From: JAAXXJ01 sp964412455
GTDB taxonomy: Bacteria > Nitrospirota > UBA9217
Direction of reading: 5' to 3'
Assembly (NCBI GenBank): GCA_964412455.1
Contig: CAYPOT010000004.1
Coordinates: 40,980-104,979, forward strand
Length of the DNA: 64,000 nt
The notes below the pieces were generated by a model. The model worked only from the letters and a program-made list of their open reading frames with translations. It ran no database searches and was not told the origin of the DNA. Below are positions 26,266 to 35,362 of this stretch, one piece after another. Position 1 is the stretch's first letter. Each line of letters opens with the position of its first letter. The position numbers and the translations under genes are program-made.

Positions 26266-27093
26266 TTAATCCGCTTTTTCCGTGTCTAATTCTTTTTCCA
26301 GGGTCATCCTAAGCCCGAAGCGCATCGCCCGGTCCGCGCACACTTCGATGCACCTGCCGCAGTTCGTACACTCTCCCGACGTTACCGCGCCATCCCATTT
26401 CCCGACCATGGGCAGGACCTGCGGCTCCGGGCAGGATTCAATGCACCGCATGCAGAGAGTGCATTGTTCCCTGCTGTGCAGGACCCGCACCGCGCTCCTG
26501 ACGCCGGTCAGGGAATAGAACGCTCCGAGCGGGCAGAGATGCCCGCAGAAGCCGTTCTTTACCGCGAACACATCGAACAGAAACACCGCGGCGATCGATG
26601 TCCATCCCATTCCCATGCCGTAAATGACGCCCCGGTGCAGCGCGCCGATAGGGCTGATCCATTCAAAAGCGGCGATGCCGAGCCACGCGGACAGCACCAG
26701 GCTGAGACCGAGCACCCAGTACCGTGCATTCCTGCTCATCCGAAGGGGCCGAATCCCTCTTCCCGCCACATCGTTCACCGTGTCCGCAAGGTCCGTTACC
26801 ATGTTGACCGGGCATACCCATCCACAGAACGCCCTGCCGGTAACCGCCGCGAAGAAGAGCAGGACAATGCCGCCTCCCAGAAGCGCCTTTGCTGCCACCA
26901 TCGTACCTGTCGCGAATACCTGGAGCAGCGCGAAGGGATCTGCCAACGGCACGGTACCGAAGAGCAATGACGAACTAAGATTTCCCTGCAGGACCTTCCA
27001 GCCATAAGCGTTCCCTGCGAAAAAGAGAAGCAGCAGCGAAACCTGGACCACCCTCCGCAAGATACGATACCGATTTGTCATGATCATCGGCAT
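26266..27093 (-). CDS. napH: Quinol dehydrogenase membrane component NapH
   Basis: This 275-residue protein has four membrane helices, two CxxxCP motifs (CGWVCPVN and CGHLCPLGAF) and two C-terminal 4Fe-4S motifs (CTLCMRCIESCP, CTNCGRCIEVC). With NapG it oxidises menaquinol and feeds electrons to NapB/NapA. It begins 1 bp after the napG stop. ATGs at 27093, 27087 and 27081 are possible. Confidence 0.9.
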   Translation of the reverse strand: MPMIMTNRYRILRRVVQVSLLLLFFAGNAYGWKVLQGNLSSSLLFGTVPLADPFALLQVFATGTMVAAKALLGGGIVLLFFAAVTGRAFCGWVCPVNMVTDLADTVNDVAGRGIRPLRMSRNARYWVLGLSLVLSAWLGIAAFEWISPIGALHRGVIYGMGMGWTSIAAVFLFDVFAVKNGFCGHLCPLGAFYSLTGVRSAVRVLHSREQCTLCMRCIESCPEPQVLPMVGKWDGAVTSGECTNCGRCIEVCADRAMRFGLRMTLEKELDTEKAD

Positions 27094-27094
27094 C

Positions 27095-27880
27095 CTATAA
27101 TTCCTCCCGATTGAGATAGTCGGTCGGGCTCTTTTCGCTTCGCGGTGTTACGGTCGTAGTGTCTTCCGGCGCCGCCTCAAGGCGCTTCTCGTCGCCTGCT
27201 TCCCATCCCCGCAGGTAGCGGTCGCTGGACTCGCCCATGGCGATCCGGCGCGGAAGCACAAAGATCGACGCTTTTTTTGTTACACATGCCCGCTCGCACA
27301 TGCCGCAGCCGGTGCAATGGTCGCTGTGCACGACCGGACCGAGGATGGCGTGCTTGCCGGTCCGGTCGTTCCGGGCGTAGTCGACGGTGATGGCCTTGTC
27401 CATCACCGGGCATGCCCGGTAGCAGGCATCGCACTGGATGCCCCAGTAGGCGATGCAGGTCTCCCGGTCGATGACCGCAAGCCCTATGCGGGCCTTGTTG
27501 ATGTGCAGGACCGCTTTACCGGCTTCGCTGTCGCTGACCAGCCCGGTGTCCAGCGCGCCCGTGGGGCAGATGGCCGCGCAGGGTATGTCGCGGCACATCC
27601 GGCAGGGATGCTCCCGCATGACGAAATAGGGGGTCCCGATCGGTCGTCCGTCACCGGGCCTCGCCAGGATGAGCGCCTGATAGGGGCAGGCGACGACGCA
27701 GAGACCGCATTTCGTACAGGCGGCGAGAAACTTCGTTTCATCAACAGCGCCCGGAGGTCGGAGCACGGTGGGGTATGCCTTTCCCCCGTCGAGGAATCCC
27801 GCCCAGACCAGGCCGCCGACAGCGGCGATACCGATCCCTCTTCCCGCATTGATCAGGAATTCTCTTCTCCCGGAAGACAC
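27095..27880 (-). CDS. napG: Ferredoxin-type protein NapG (MauM/NapG)
   Basis: This protein of about 261 residues has a Tat-like start (GRREFLINAG), a hydrophobic segment and four 4Fe-4S-type motifs (CTKCGLCVVACP, CRMCRDIPCAAICP, CDACYRACP, CTGCGMCERAC). It is the periplasmic partner of NapH. The start is uncertain. GTG at 27880 lies at the edge of the GGCGGGAATCC repeat; the frame stays open to GTG at 27970, but that part only translates two repeats (reading HSREGGNPV). I favour 27880 or a nearby start. Confidence 0.85.
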   Translation of the reverse strand: MSSGRREFLINAGRGIGIAAVGGLVWAGFLDGGKAYPTVLRPPGAVDETKFLAACTKCGLCVVACPYQALILARPGDGRPIGTPYFVMREHPCRMCRDIPCAAICPTGALDTGLVSDSEAGKAVLHINKARIGLAVIDRETCIAYWGIQCDACYRACPVMDKAITVDYARNDRTGKHAILGPVVHSDHCTGCGMCERACVTKKASIFVLPRRIAMGESSDRYLRGWEAGDEKRLEAAPEDTTTVTPRSEKSPTDYLNREEL

Positions 27881-27975
27881 TGGATTCCCGCCTTCGCGGG
27901 AATGACCCCCGATTACATCATGCGAGGGTGAGCTTTTATCATTCCCCACTCCGCACTCCAAACTCCGCACTCGTC
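27879..27975. repeat. Two intergenic repeats at the napA-napG junction
   Basis: From 27884 to 27905 is a GATTCCCGCCTTCGCGGGAA hairpin, a widespread intergenic repeat. From 27945 to 27970 is a CACTCCGCACTCCAAACTCC run of the GTGCGGAGT word family. Together they fill the gap between napA and napG. Confidence 0.8.
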
Positions 27976-27976
27976 A

Positions 27977-30745
27977 TCACGCTTTATACACCTTCACCGC
28001 GCACTTCTTGTAATCAGGTTCCTTGGAAATGGGGCAGGTGGCGTCGAGCGTCACCTTGTTGATCAGAACATGTTCATCGAAGAACGGCACGAAGATCAGC
28101 CCCGTGGGCGGCAGGTTTCTGCCGCGCGTCTCCACCCGTGCCTTCACCTTGCCCCTGCGCGACTCGATCCATACGAGCTCGCCATCCTTGAACTTGTTCT
28201 GTTCCGCGTCCTTCGTGCTCATGTAGCAGAGTGCCTCGGGGACGGCCCGGTAGAGCTCGGGCACCCGCATGGTCATGGTGCCTGTATGCCAGTGTTCAAG
28301 CACGCGGCCCGTGCAGAGCCAGAGCGGGTACTCGGCGCTCGGTATCTCAGGAGGGTCGATGTAATGGCGCAGGAAGATCTTGGCCTGGTTCGGGAGCTTG
28401 ATTTTCTCCTCGCCCCTGGGCCCGAGCAGGTCGCCCTTGGGGATCTCCTTGCCCGCTTCTCCGTAGAAGGCGAACTTGCCGTGGTTCGCCGCCTTCGCGT
28501 AGGGATCGTACTCGGCGTTGAACCGCCAGAGCGTCTCCTTCCCGTCAACCACTGGCCAGCGAAGGCCGCGCACCCTGTGGTAGGTGTCGAAGTCGGCAAG
28601 GTCATGTCCATGGCCTATGCCGAACTTCCGGTATTCCTCCCAAAGGTACTTCTGAAGGAAGAAGCCGTATCCCTTGAACCCCTCGACGTTCCGCTTGTCT
28701 CCGGCCGCCTCGCTGTTCAGGAACCCCTTGCCCACCGGGTCGGGCCATTTGTATGATTTTGCCTCCTTGTTGGCGAAAAGAACATCGAACAGCGTGTCCT
28801 TATCAGTGTAGCCCATCTCAAACGCCTTGGCCGTAACGTCGGGCAGCGTGGTCTTGTCGTCGATCTTCCATTCCTTCCAGACCTCCGCCAGGGTGAAGCG
28901 CTTCGCGAACTCGGTGGTCTGCCAGGTGTCGGACATGGACTTCCCGATGGGCGTCACCTGCTGGCGCCAGTGCTGGGTCCGGCGCTCGGCATTGCCGTAG
29001 GCGCCCCACTTCTCGAAGATCATCGCCGCCGGCAGGATCAGGTCGGCGACCTTGCAGGAAATGCTTGGATAGGCATCGGAGACCACGATGAAGTTGTCCA
29101 TCTCCCGGGCCGCGCTGATCCAGTGGTTCGCGTTGTTCGCGTTCTGCCAGGGATTGTTCACCTGCACCCAGACCCACTTGATCGTCCCGTCCTCGAGATC
29201 ACGCATGATCTTCATGAAGTGCGAGCCCGCGACCGGGTTCAACGTTCCCTCAGGGATCTTCCAGATCTTCTCGGTCATCGCCCGGTGCTTCGGGTTCATC
29301 ACCACCATGTCCGCCGGGAGGCGATGGGCGAAGGTCCCGACCTCGCGCGCCGTACCGCAGGCGCTCGGCTGGCCGGTGAGGCTGAAGGCCCCGTTCCCGG
29401 GCTGGGCCTGCTTGCCCAGCAGGAGGTGGATCGCATAGTTCTGCTCGTTCACCCAGGTGCCGCGCGTGTGCTGGTTGAAGCCCATGGTCCAGAAGCTGAC
29501 AACCTTGCGGTCCTTCTCCGCGTAGAGGTCGACAAGGGCCTGGAGCTTCTTCTTGAACTCGTCCAGCGGCTCGTCGGCATTGCCCTTCGAAAGCTGAGCG
29601 ACGAAATCGAGGGTGTAGGGTTCAAGCCCCTTCTTGAAGTCCTCGAAGGTGATGGCCCAGTGCGCGCCCGCCTTGGCCGCGTTCTTCATCTCCATCTTAT
29701 CGCCTTCCTTGAAGCCCAGGGTGCCCATGGCGATGGCCTCGTCCTTCGTGATGACCTTGAAGGATTCCTTGCTGGCTGTGTCGAGTTCTTCCTTCCTGTA
29801 CTTCGGATGATCGATCTTCGATCGCATCCCGTAGCCGATATCCACGAAGCCGGTGGCGAACACGCAGTTCTGGTTCACGAAGTCCCAGTCGATCGCCCCG
29901 GGACGGTTCACGATCTCCCGGAGGATGTAGTTCTGGATGGCAAGGTCCGTGTTCGGTTTGATGATGATCTCGATATCGGCGAGGTTGGTGCAGCGGTTGG
30001 TGAACGTCGTGAGGTTCACGATCTTGACGCGCTTGGTGTCGGCCAGTTTCCGGTTGGTTATCTTGGACCACAGCACCGGGTGCATCTCCGCCATGTTGGC
30101 GCCCCAGAGCACGATCGTGTCGGAATGGTGCATGTCGTCATAATTCCCCGCCGGCTCATCGATGCCGAAGGTCTCCATGAAACCCGCAACGGCGCTGGCC
30201 ATGCAGAGCCTCGCGTTCGGGTCGATGTTGTTCGAACGGAAGCCCGCCTTCATCAGCTTGACCGCCGCATACCCTTCCATGATGGTATACTGGCCGGACC
30301 CGAAGACCGCGACGCCCTTGGGACCGAGCGCGGCATAGTGCTTCTTGAACTGCTTCGCCATCTCGTCGAAGGCCTTCTTCCACGAAATGGGCTTGAACTT
30401 GCCTTTCTTGTCGAACTCGCCCTTCCCGTTCACGCGCATGAGCGGCTCGGTAAGCCGGTCCGCGCCGTAGATGATCTTTGCGTTGAAATATCCCTTGATG
30501 CAGTTCAGGCCCATGTTTACTGGCGCCAACGGGTCGCCCTTCACAGCCACGATCCGGTCGTTCTTCGTCGCGATCATGATGCCGCAGCCGGTCCCGCAGA
30601 AGCGACAGACGGACTTGTCCCATTTCCAACCGATCTCCGCCTTCGCCGCGATCGCCAGGATATCCTCCGGCACGCTCATCCCCGCCGCCGTCGCGGCGGC
30701 AACGGCCGCCGTGGTCTTGATGAACTCTCTTCTTGATAATGACAT
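27977..30745 (-). CDS. napA: Periplasmic nitrate reductase catalytic subunit NapA
   Basis: This 922-residue molybdoenzyme has a Tat signal (SRREFIK), a 4Fe-4S motif (C47, C50, C54, C82) and C181 in RLCMASAVAGF as the likely molybdenum ligand. It reduces nitrate to nitrite using a Mo-bis-MGD centre. The length matches the long form known from Epsilonproteobacteria. The ATG at 30745 has GAAGGGGG upstream. The following gene order A-G-H-B-D without napC also matches that type, where NapGH oxidises menaquinol. Confidence 0.95.
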   Translation of the reverse strand: MSLSRREFIKTTAAVAAATAAGMSVPEDILAIAAKAEIGWKWDKSVCRFCGTGCGIMIATKNDRIVAVKGDPLAPVNMGLNCIKGYFNAKIIYGADRLTEPLMRVNGKGEFDKKGKFKPISWKKAFDEMAKQFKKHYAALGPKGVAVFGSGQYTIMEGYAAVKLMKAGFRSNNIDPNARLCMASAVAGFMETFGIDEPAGNYDDMHHSDTIVLWGANMAEMHPVLWSKITNRKLADTKRVKIVNLTTFTNRCTNLADIEIIIKPNTDLAIQNYILREIVNRPGAIDWDFVNQNCVFATGFVDIGYGMRSKIDHPKYRKEELDTASKESFKVITKDEAIAMGTLGFKEGDKMEMKNAAKAGAHWAITFEDFKKGLEPYTLDFVAQLSKGNADEPLDEFKKKLQALVDLYAEKDRKVVSFWTMGFNQHTRGTWVNEQNYAIHLLLGKQAQPGNGAFSLTGQPSACGTAREVGTFAHRLPADMVVMNPKHRAMTEKIWKIPEGTLNPVAGSHFMKIMRDLEDGTIKWVWVQVNNPWQNANNANHWISAAREMDNFIVVSDAYPSISCKVADLILPAAMIFEKWGAYGNAERRTQHWRQQVTPIGKSMSDTWQTTEFAKRFTLAEVWKEWKIDDKTTLPDVTAKAFEMGYTDKDTLFDVLFANKEAKSYKWPDPVGKGFLNSEAAGDKRNVEGFKGYGFFLQKYLWEEYRKFGIGHGHDLADFDTYHRVRGLRWPVVDGKETLWRFNAEYDPYAKAANHGKFAFYGEAGKEIPKGDLLGPRGEEKIKLPNQAKIFLRHYIDPPEIPSAEYPLWLCTGRVLEHWHTGTMTMRVPELYRAVPEALCYMSTKDAEQNKFKDGELVWIESRRGKVKARVETRGRNLPPTGLIFVPFFDEHVLINKVTLDATCPISKEPDYKKCAVKVYKA

Positions 30746-30791
30746 GGCTACCCCCTTCCGTGGACTGAGACCCAGGGTATGGATCACGACA

Positions 30792-30834
30792 AGTGTAGTA
30801 GAAATTCAATGAGAGAATATATGATGGGGATCAT
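30792..30834 (-). promoter_or_regulatory. FNR/CRP-like site and promoter of the nap operon
   Basis: ATGATGGGGATCAT (30821-30834) is a perfect inverted repeat close to the FNR consensus TTGAT-N4-ATCAA. On the minus strand TACACT (30797-30792) could be the -10 element. The site would then be centred near -41.5 of the start point, the classic class II activator position. This suggests oxygen- or nitrogen-oxide-responsive control of nap. Confidence 0.6.
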
Positions 30835-31077
30835 ACCCGGACCTCACCCGCCGACCTGTCGGGCAGGCCTACGGCCAAGGCTCTTCACGAGCATGAAGAA
30901 AGTTTAGCGGTAAATGGATGGCCTGTCAAGGAAGTCGGGAAAGAGCCACCAAAAAGATGCAGATTATGTTGTTTGTATTGTTCTTTGTTTGTTGAAGAAT
31001 ACGCGGTGAGCGCAAAGGATAGCATCTCCGCGGATGGAGCAGCGCGGAAAAGGACCATCCAGCACATCCGGGCAGTA

Positions 31078-31329
31078 TCACTGCACGGTCTTTTTCAATT
31101 CCTGGAGCACAACATCTATCTGGTACTCAGTGATCAAACCTCTATCATAAAGGATCGTCCCGAGGAGGCGATGTTCGTGGCCGTTGACGTCGTCCTCTAT
31201 CTGCTCATTCACGGCGGCCTTCACGTCATCGAGGGACACGATACCCTTGCGCACGGCAATCGCGCCGAACCGCCTGCAGTGGTCCCCGGTGACCTCGGCA
31301 TCTGCTTTTCTTCGTTTCGGACGAACCAT
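31078..31329 (-). CDS. Small protein resembling the GspE/MshE N-terminal domain
   Basis: This 83-residue protein contains RFGAIAVRKGIVSLDDVKAA and GTILYDRGLITEYQIDVVL, two repeats like those of the MshEN/GspE N-terminal domain, some of which bind cyclic di-GMP. No ATPase domain follows. The ATG at 31329 is clear. It stands alone between nap and the triheme cytochrome. Confidence 0.6.
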   Translation of the reverse strand: MVRPKRRKADAEVTGDHCRRFGAIAVRKGIVSLDDVKAAVNEQIEDDVNGHEHRLLGTILYDRGLITEYQIDVVLQELKKTVQ

Positions 31330-31400
31330 TTACGCCACTCCCATAGCGTAGTGCATCAGGAAAACACTATTACGACCCTATCACCGCTATTTTGAGGTGA

Positions 31401-31715
31401 CTACTGATTGTGGCATGTGGCACAGTGCTTTTTGTCGGCCACATCGAAGACCCTCTTCCCGTTGTGGCAGGCCCCGCAGGACTTCCCCTGCCGCATCCCC
31501 TCCATCCCCACAACCTTGCGCTGCGCGTGGTTCGTATAGAGCGCGTAGTGACATTCAGTGCATTTCAGCCTGGCCTTGACCACATGATAATCATGGCTGT
31601 AAAGCACACCTGCCATGCCCTCGACCGGAAAAACAACATCGCCGCCGCCGATGCCGGACCAGGCGGGGGATGCCGCCAGGAACAGGCCCATCAGGCAGAA
31701 ACAGATCCTTCTCAT
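31401..31715 (-). CDS. c(7)-type triheme cytochrome
   Basis: This 104-residue protein has a signal peptide and three CxxCH sites (CTECH, CGACH, CATCH) with extra histidines (SHDYH, NHAQRK) that would be the distal axial ligands. Cytochrome c7-like proteins carry electrons in the periplasm. The ATG at 31715 is preceded by AAGGGGG. Confidence 0.85.
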   Translation of the reverse strand: MRRICFCLMGLFLAASPAWSGIGGGDVVFPVEGMAGVLYSHDYHVVKARLKCTECHYALYTNHAQRKVVGMEGMRQGKSCGACHNGKRVFDVADKKHCATCHNQ

Positions 31716-32126
31716 ATGTTCGCCCCCTTGTGTCGTTCGTACAATTGAAGTTCCCTGCAGCAGGCTACAGGGAATGCGATCGCTCCTGGAGTCAGCGCTC
31801 CTGACCCCGCAGACAACAGCGATCCCCTGCAATCTCCAAAGTTTGTACGGTTATTATAGGCAGGATAGACCACGGAGGCAAGCTGAAAAGGGCCGCGAAG
31901 CCGACATGGATATGGCGACGCCCATAGGATATTTCTCCTGAAGACGTGCTGTTGCCACGGGAATGTTTTTCGTCGTCCGGTAAGGGAAACGAGACCCGTT
32001 TCGGTCTGCGTCTGACGTTATCGTCTTAAAGCCGAGCGACGTCACCGAACGACGACACGGACATCGTAACCGTTTGACGTCACCGCAGGTTGCGGCCAAG
32101 GGCTGCGCTATGATATAGTAGGTACC
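31716..32126. other. Intergenic stretch between cytochrome and patatin genes
   Basis: This divergent region contains a copy of a roughly 120 bp dispersed element (about 31962-32083, minus orientation) that is also found at 46591-46735. I see no gene in the rest. Confidence 0.6.
31962..32083 (-). repeat. Dispersed repeat, copy 1 of 2
   Basis: Read on the minus strand it contains CGTCAAACGGTTACGATG, then GAAACGGGTCTCGTTT, then ACGACGAAAAA. The same words in the same order occur in the plus orientation at 46591-46735. Both copies lie just upstream of a gene start. Confidence 0.75.
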
Positions 32127-34817
32127 ATGTTCAAGCAGAGCGCTTTGGTTTTCGTCTGTTGCTTGATGACGTTCTGTCTTCCCAGCTCCGCCCGGCCCGA
32201 GCAGACGCCTTCCCGGACCCTTCGGTTCACCTTCGCGGCTGACGATACGCACGGAATGCCCGGATCGGTGCCGCCCGACGCGGGAAATGGACGCCCCAGG
32301 ATCGGGATCGCGCTTGCCGGGGGAGGGGCAAAGGCCGCCGCGTCCATAGGCGTACTCAAGGTTCTCTACGCGGAAGGCATCCCTCTGGATGCTATCGCGG
32401 GCACGAGCATGGGGGCGGGCATCGGCGGGCTCTACGCCGCGGGCTTTAGTCCTGACGAGATCGAGGCGATCTTCCTCTCCACTGACTGGAGCGACATCTT
32501 CACGGACACCCCTTCCCGGGCCTTCCTGACCCAGCAGCAGAAAGAAGCAGGCGGCCGGCATCTGCTCGAATTCACTTTCATAGGAGGGAGCATTGTCCCT
32601 CCTTCCGGTCTCACCGCCGGCCGGAAATTGACCAAGCTGCTCGCCGGCAAAACCCTGGCTGCGTCCTTCGAGGCAAACATGGACTTCGACCGTCTGCGTA
32701 TCCCCTTCCGCGCACTGGCCACGGACATCGAGACCGGGGAGGCGGTCCCGATCGGGAGAGGGCTCCTCCACGATGCGATGCGAGCGAGCGCGGCCATCCC
32801 CGTCGTTTTTCAGCCTGTGGAGATCGAGGGCCGTCTCCTTGTGGACGGCGGAATGTCGAACAACCTGCCCGTCGAAGTGGTCAGGTCCCTGGGTATGGAC
32901 GTCGTGATCGCGGTTGACCCGTCATCAAAGCTCGAGACCAAGAATAAGCTCGGCTCGATCGTCAGCATATTCAATCAGGCGATCTCGCTCCAGGTCCGCC
33001 GCGAGACCGAACGGCAGGGGAAGCTTGCTGACCTCCTGATCGTTCCCAGCACCGAGGAGTTCGCGTTCACCGACTTCCAGGCCATTGCAGAGATCATCCT
33101 CAAAGGTGAGGAAGCGGCCCGCGAAGCCCTGCCCCGCATCCGCGAGCTCATGGAGCAGAAAAAACTTCCGCCGGAGACAGCGAAATACCGCATCGCTGAC
33201 CTCACGGTAAGGGGCGCGGTGACCGTCGACGAAGCCGCGGTGCGGCAGGCCATGGCCCCCGTACTGCTTCCCCGCGAAGCGACCGGGCAGGACCTCCGTG
33301 CGGCCATGGCCGAGGTCTTCGCCTCCGGTCCCTTTGCAGAGCTCGTCCTCGAATTGACGGCCGCCGGAGATTCCTTCCATGCCTTGCTCACCGTGCAGGA
33401 AAATCCCGTGGTCACCGCGATCAGCCTTTCCAGCAACACTCTCGTTTCCACAGCGGAGATCCGGGAACTGCTCGCGTGGCAGATGGGCCGGCCGCTGAAT
33501 GGAGCGAAACTGTCGACGGAGCTCGAAAAGCTGGTACAACGTCTGCGGCGCCGGGGATACCTCCTCTTCCGTATCGACCGGACAGGCCTGCTCGATGACG
33601 GGCATACCCTCGGGATCGCGGTCTCCGAGGGCATGGTGGATTCCATCTCCTACCGCGGCCAGACCAGGACCCGGCTTTCGCTGATCCTGCGCGAAACCGT
33701 CACCCGGGCAGGCACGCCGCTCAATTTCTTTACCACGGCCGATGACATCCAGCACCTTTATGCCCTGGACTATTTCGAAAGCATCGATGCCGACATGGAG
33801 CGCGGCTCGAAGGGCGGTGTGGACATCAAGCTCAAGATCAGGGAGAAGCCGACGAACAAGATCCGGCTCGGACTCCGCTACGACCTGGAAGATTCCTTCA
33901 CTGCGCTCACGGACATCGTTGTCGATAATATTACCGGACGCGGAATCAAGGCGTTCTTGTACACCCGTTACGGGAACTACACCGATCTCGCTCTGGGATA
34001 TACGTCCCCGGTGATCATCAGATCCTATTTCCTGCATACGATCCAGGCCTTCTATCGGCAGCGGGATTATCCGATCTACGAGAATACGCGCAAGACGGCA
34101 GAACTGGACATAAGGCGCACGGGGTTCGACTTTGCCTTCGGCTATCAGTGGTTCCGGTTCGGCGAAACCTATCTCCGGTACCGCTACGTGACGGACCGGA
34201 CCATAAATGTTTTCGGCGCCTCTTCCTTTGAGGATTCGACGCACCTCGGTAGTATGGCATTCCTTTCCACGATCGATACGCGGGACCATAACACCTTCCC
34301 GCGTTCCGGCCTCCTGTTCAAAGGATCCTACGAAACAGCATCACCATCCTACGGCGGAGACATCGATTTCAGGAAGACATCCCTCTCCGGTCAGGCGGTC
34401 CTTGCTCTGGGCGGGGGCCACACCTTGTCCGTCGATGTATCGGCCGGATTCGGCAGCGGCGACCTGCCTTACCAGGAGCGATTCGGGATCGGCGGCGCCG
34501 ACAGCCTGCTCGGCTTCCCCCTTCCGGGTTATTACCGCCGCGAGTTCGTCGGCGCTAATGAACTGGGCGCATCGGCCACCTATCGCTGGATGATGGCCGA
34601 ATATCACTTGAAGGCAGTGAAAGCTGTATATCTTGTTCTTTCCGGCGGAGCGGCGAACGTATGGGACAGGCGGGACGACCTTTCTCCGCGGGACCTCAGG
34701 AAGGGCGCGGGCCTCGGTCTCCATGCCGATACGCTTATCGGACCCTTCCGTTTCGATCTCGGGGCAGGCGAGGACAAGCGGTATGTGGTGTATCTTTCTG
34801 CGGGATTCGATTTTTAG
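32127..34817 (+). CDS. Patatin-like phospholipase fused to POTRA and BamA-type barrel (PlpD-like)
   Basis: This 896-residue outer-membrane protein has a signal peptide, a patatin domain (about 58-330) with the oxyanion loop GGGAKAAAS, nucleophile S94 in GTSMG and D240 in DGGMSNN, then a POTRA-like region and a C-terminal Omp85/BamA-type barrel ending in AGFDF. This is the type Vd autotransporter plan, in which a lipase is placed at the cell surface or released. The terminal Phe is the outer-membrane sorting signal. It is followed by a terminator. Confidence 0.9.
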   Translation: MFKQSALVFVCCLMTFCLPSSARPEQTPSRTLRFTFAADDTHGMPGSVPPDAGNGRPRIGIALAGGGAKAAASIGVLKVLYAEGIPLDAIAGTSMGAGIGGLYAAGFSPDEIEAIFLSTDWSDIFTDTPSRAFLTQQQKEAGGRHLLEFTFIGGSIVPPSGLTAGRKLTKLLAGKTLAASFEANMDFDRLRIPFRALATDIETGEAVPIGRGLLHDAMRASAAIPVVFQPVEIEGRLLVDGGMSNNLPVEVVRSLGMDVVIAVDPSSKLETKNKLGSIVSIFNQAISLQVRRETERQGKLADLLIVPSTEEFAFTDFQAIAEIILKGEEAAREALPRIRELMEQKKLPPETAKYRIADLTVRGAVTVDEAAVRQAMAPVLLPREATGQDLRAAMAEVFASGPFAELVLELTAAGDSFHALLTVQENPVVTAISLSSNTLVSTAEIRELLAWQMGRPLNGAKLSTELEKLVQRLRRRGYLLFRIDRTGLLDDGHTLGIAVSEGMVDSISYRGQTRTRLSLILRETVTRAGTPLNFFTTADDIQHLYALDYFESIDADMERGSKGGVDIKLKIREKPTNKIRLGLRYDLEDSFTALTDIVVDNITGRGIKAFLYTRYGNYTDLALGYTSPVIIRSYFLHTIQAFYRQRDYPIYENTRKTAELDIRRTGFDFAFGYQWFRFGETYLRYRYVTDRTINVFGASSFEDSTHLGSMAFLSTIDTRDHNTFPRSGLLFKGSYETASPSYGGDIDFRKTSLSGQAVLALGGGHTLSVDVSAGFGSGDLPYQERFGIGGADSLLGFPLPGYYRREFVGANELGASATYRWMMAEYHLKAVKAVYLVLSGGAANVWDRRDDLSPRDLRKGAGLGLHADTLIGPFRFDLGAGEDKRYVVYLSAGFDF

Positions 34818-34863
34818 CGATAGAGCTGGATGACAATCGGTAGAAGACGGGAGTGAACAAGAA

Positions 34864-34889
34864 AAGGCCGCCTCGGACGAGGCGGCCTT
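34864..34889. terminator. Bidirectional intrinsic terminator
   Basis: AAGGCCGCCTC (34864-34874) pairs perfectly with GAGGCGGCCTT (34879-34889) around a GGAC loop, with A and T runs on the sides. It lies between convergent genes and can serve both. Confidence 0.85.
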
Positions 34890-34905
34890 TATTGATGATA
34901 CGGGA

Positions 34906-35187
34906 TTAGCAGCCGACCGGTGCTTTTTTCACAGCGGCCTTGATCGCCGTCGCGACGTCCTTGTCGGTCGTCACTTCGACCTTATCGCCAGCTTTGAACT
35001 TGGCAACGTCAACGTCCTTGCCCGCCTTGAACGTCATGTCCTTGCCGTCCACGGTCACGACGATCGTGCCGGCCTTGGCGTCAACGGACTGCACTGCGCC
35101 CTTCATGACATGATGGGCCGCAAGCGCTAGCGATGCCATCAGGCAGATCGACAACACAACAACCAGAACAACGGAAAGCTTCTTCAT
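34906..35187 (-). CDS. Small secreted protein (DUF5666/DUF1344-like)
   Basis: This 93-residue protein has a signal peptide ending near ALA and a short beta-rich domain with GAVQSVDAKAGTIVVTVDG and KAGDKVEVTTD, like the small OB-type DUF5666/DUF1344 proteins. Function unknown. The ATG at 35187 is preceded by GAGGGGG. Confidence 0.65.
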   Translation of the reverse strand: MKKLSVVLVVVLSICLMASLALAAHHVMKGAVQSVDAKAGTIVVTVDGKDMTFKAGKDVDVAKFKAGDKVEVTTDKDVATAIKAAVKKAPVGC

Positions 35188-35362
35188 TCTATAACCCCCT
35201 CGAATAGAGTATTTTAACCACTTGCACTTGTGAGTGAGCGCTATAAATACCATAATTTGAGACTTTGCGCAAGCAGAATTTGAGCGCAACGCCCGGGAAA
35301 TCAATGATTGCAGTACCTTGCAACCTAACCGCACGGTCCCGCCCCTGGAGAATGAGGCGTCT

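Noticed and set aside
28970..30736. A long plus-strand open frame opposite napA
   Set aside because: It is the antisense shadow of a GC-rich gene; the protein has no recognisable fold, and napA on the other strand is certain.
32925..34289. A 454-codon minus-strand open frame
   Set aside because: It lies opposite the patatin-BamA gene and is explained by high GC at third positions.
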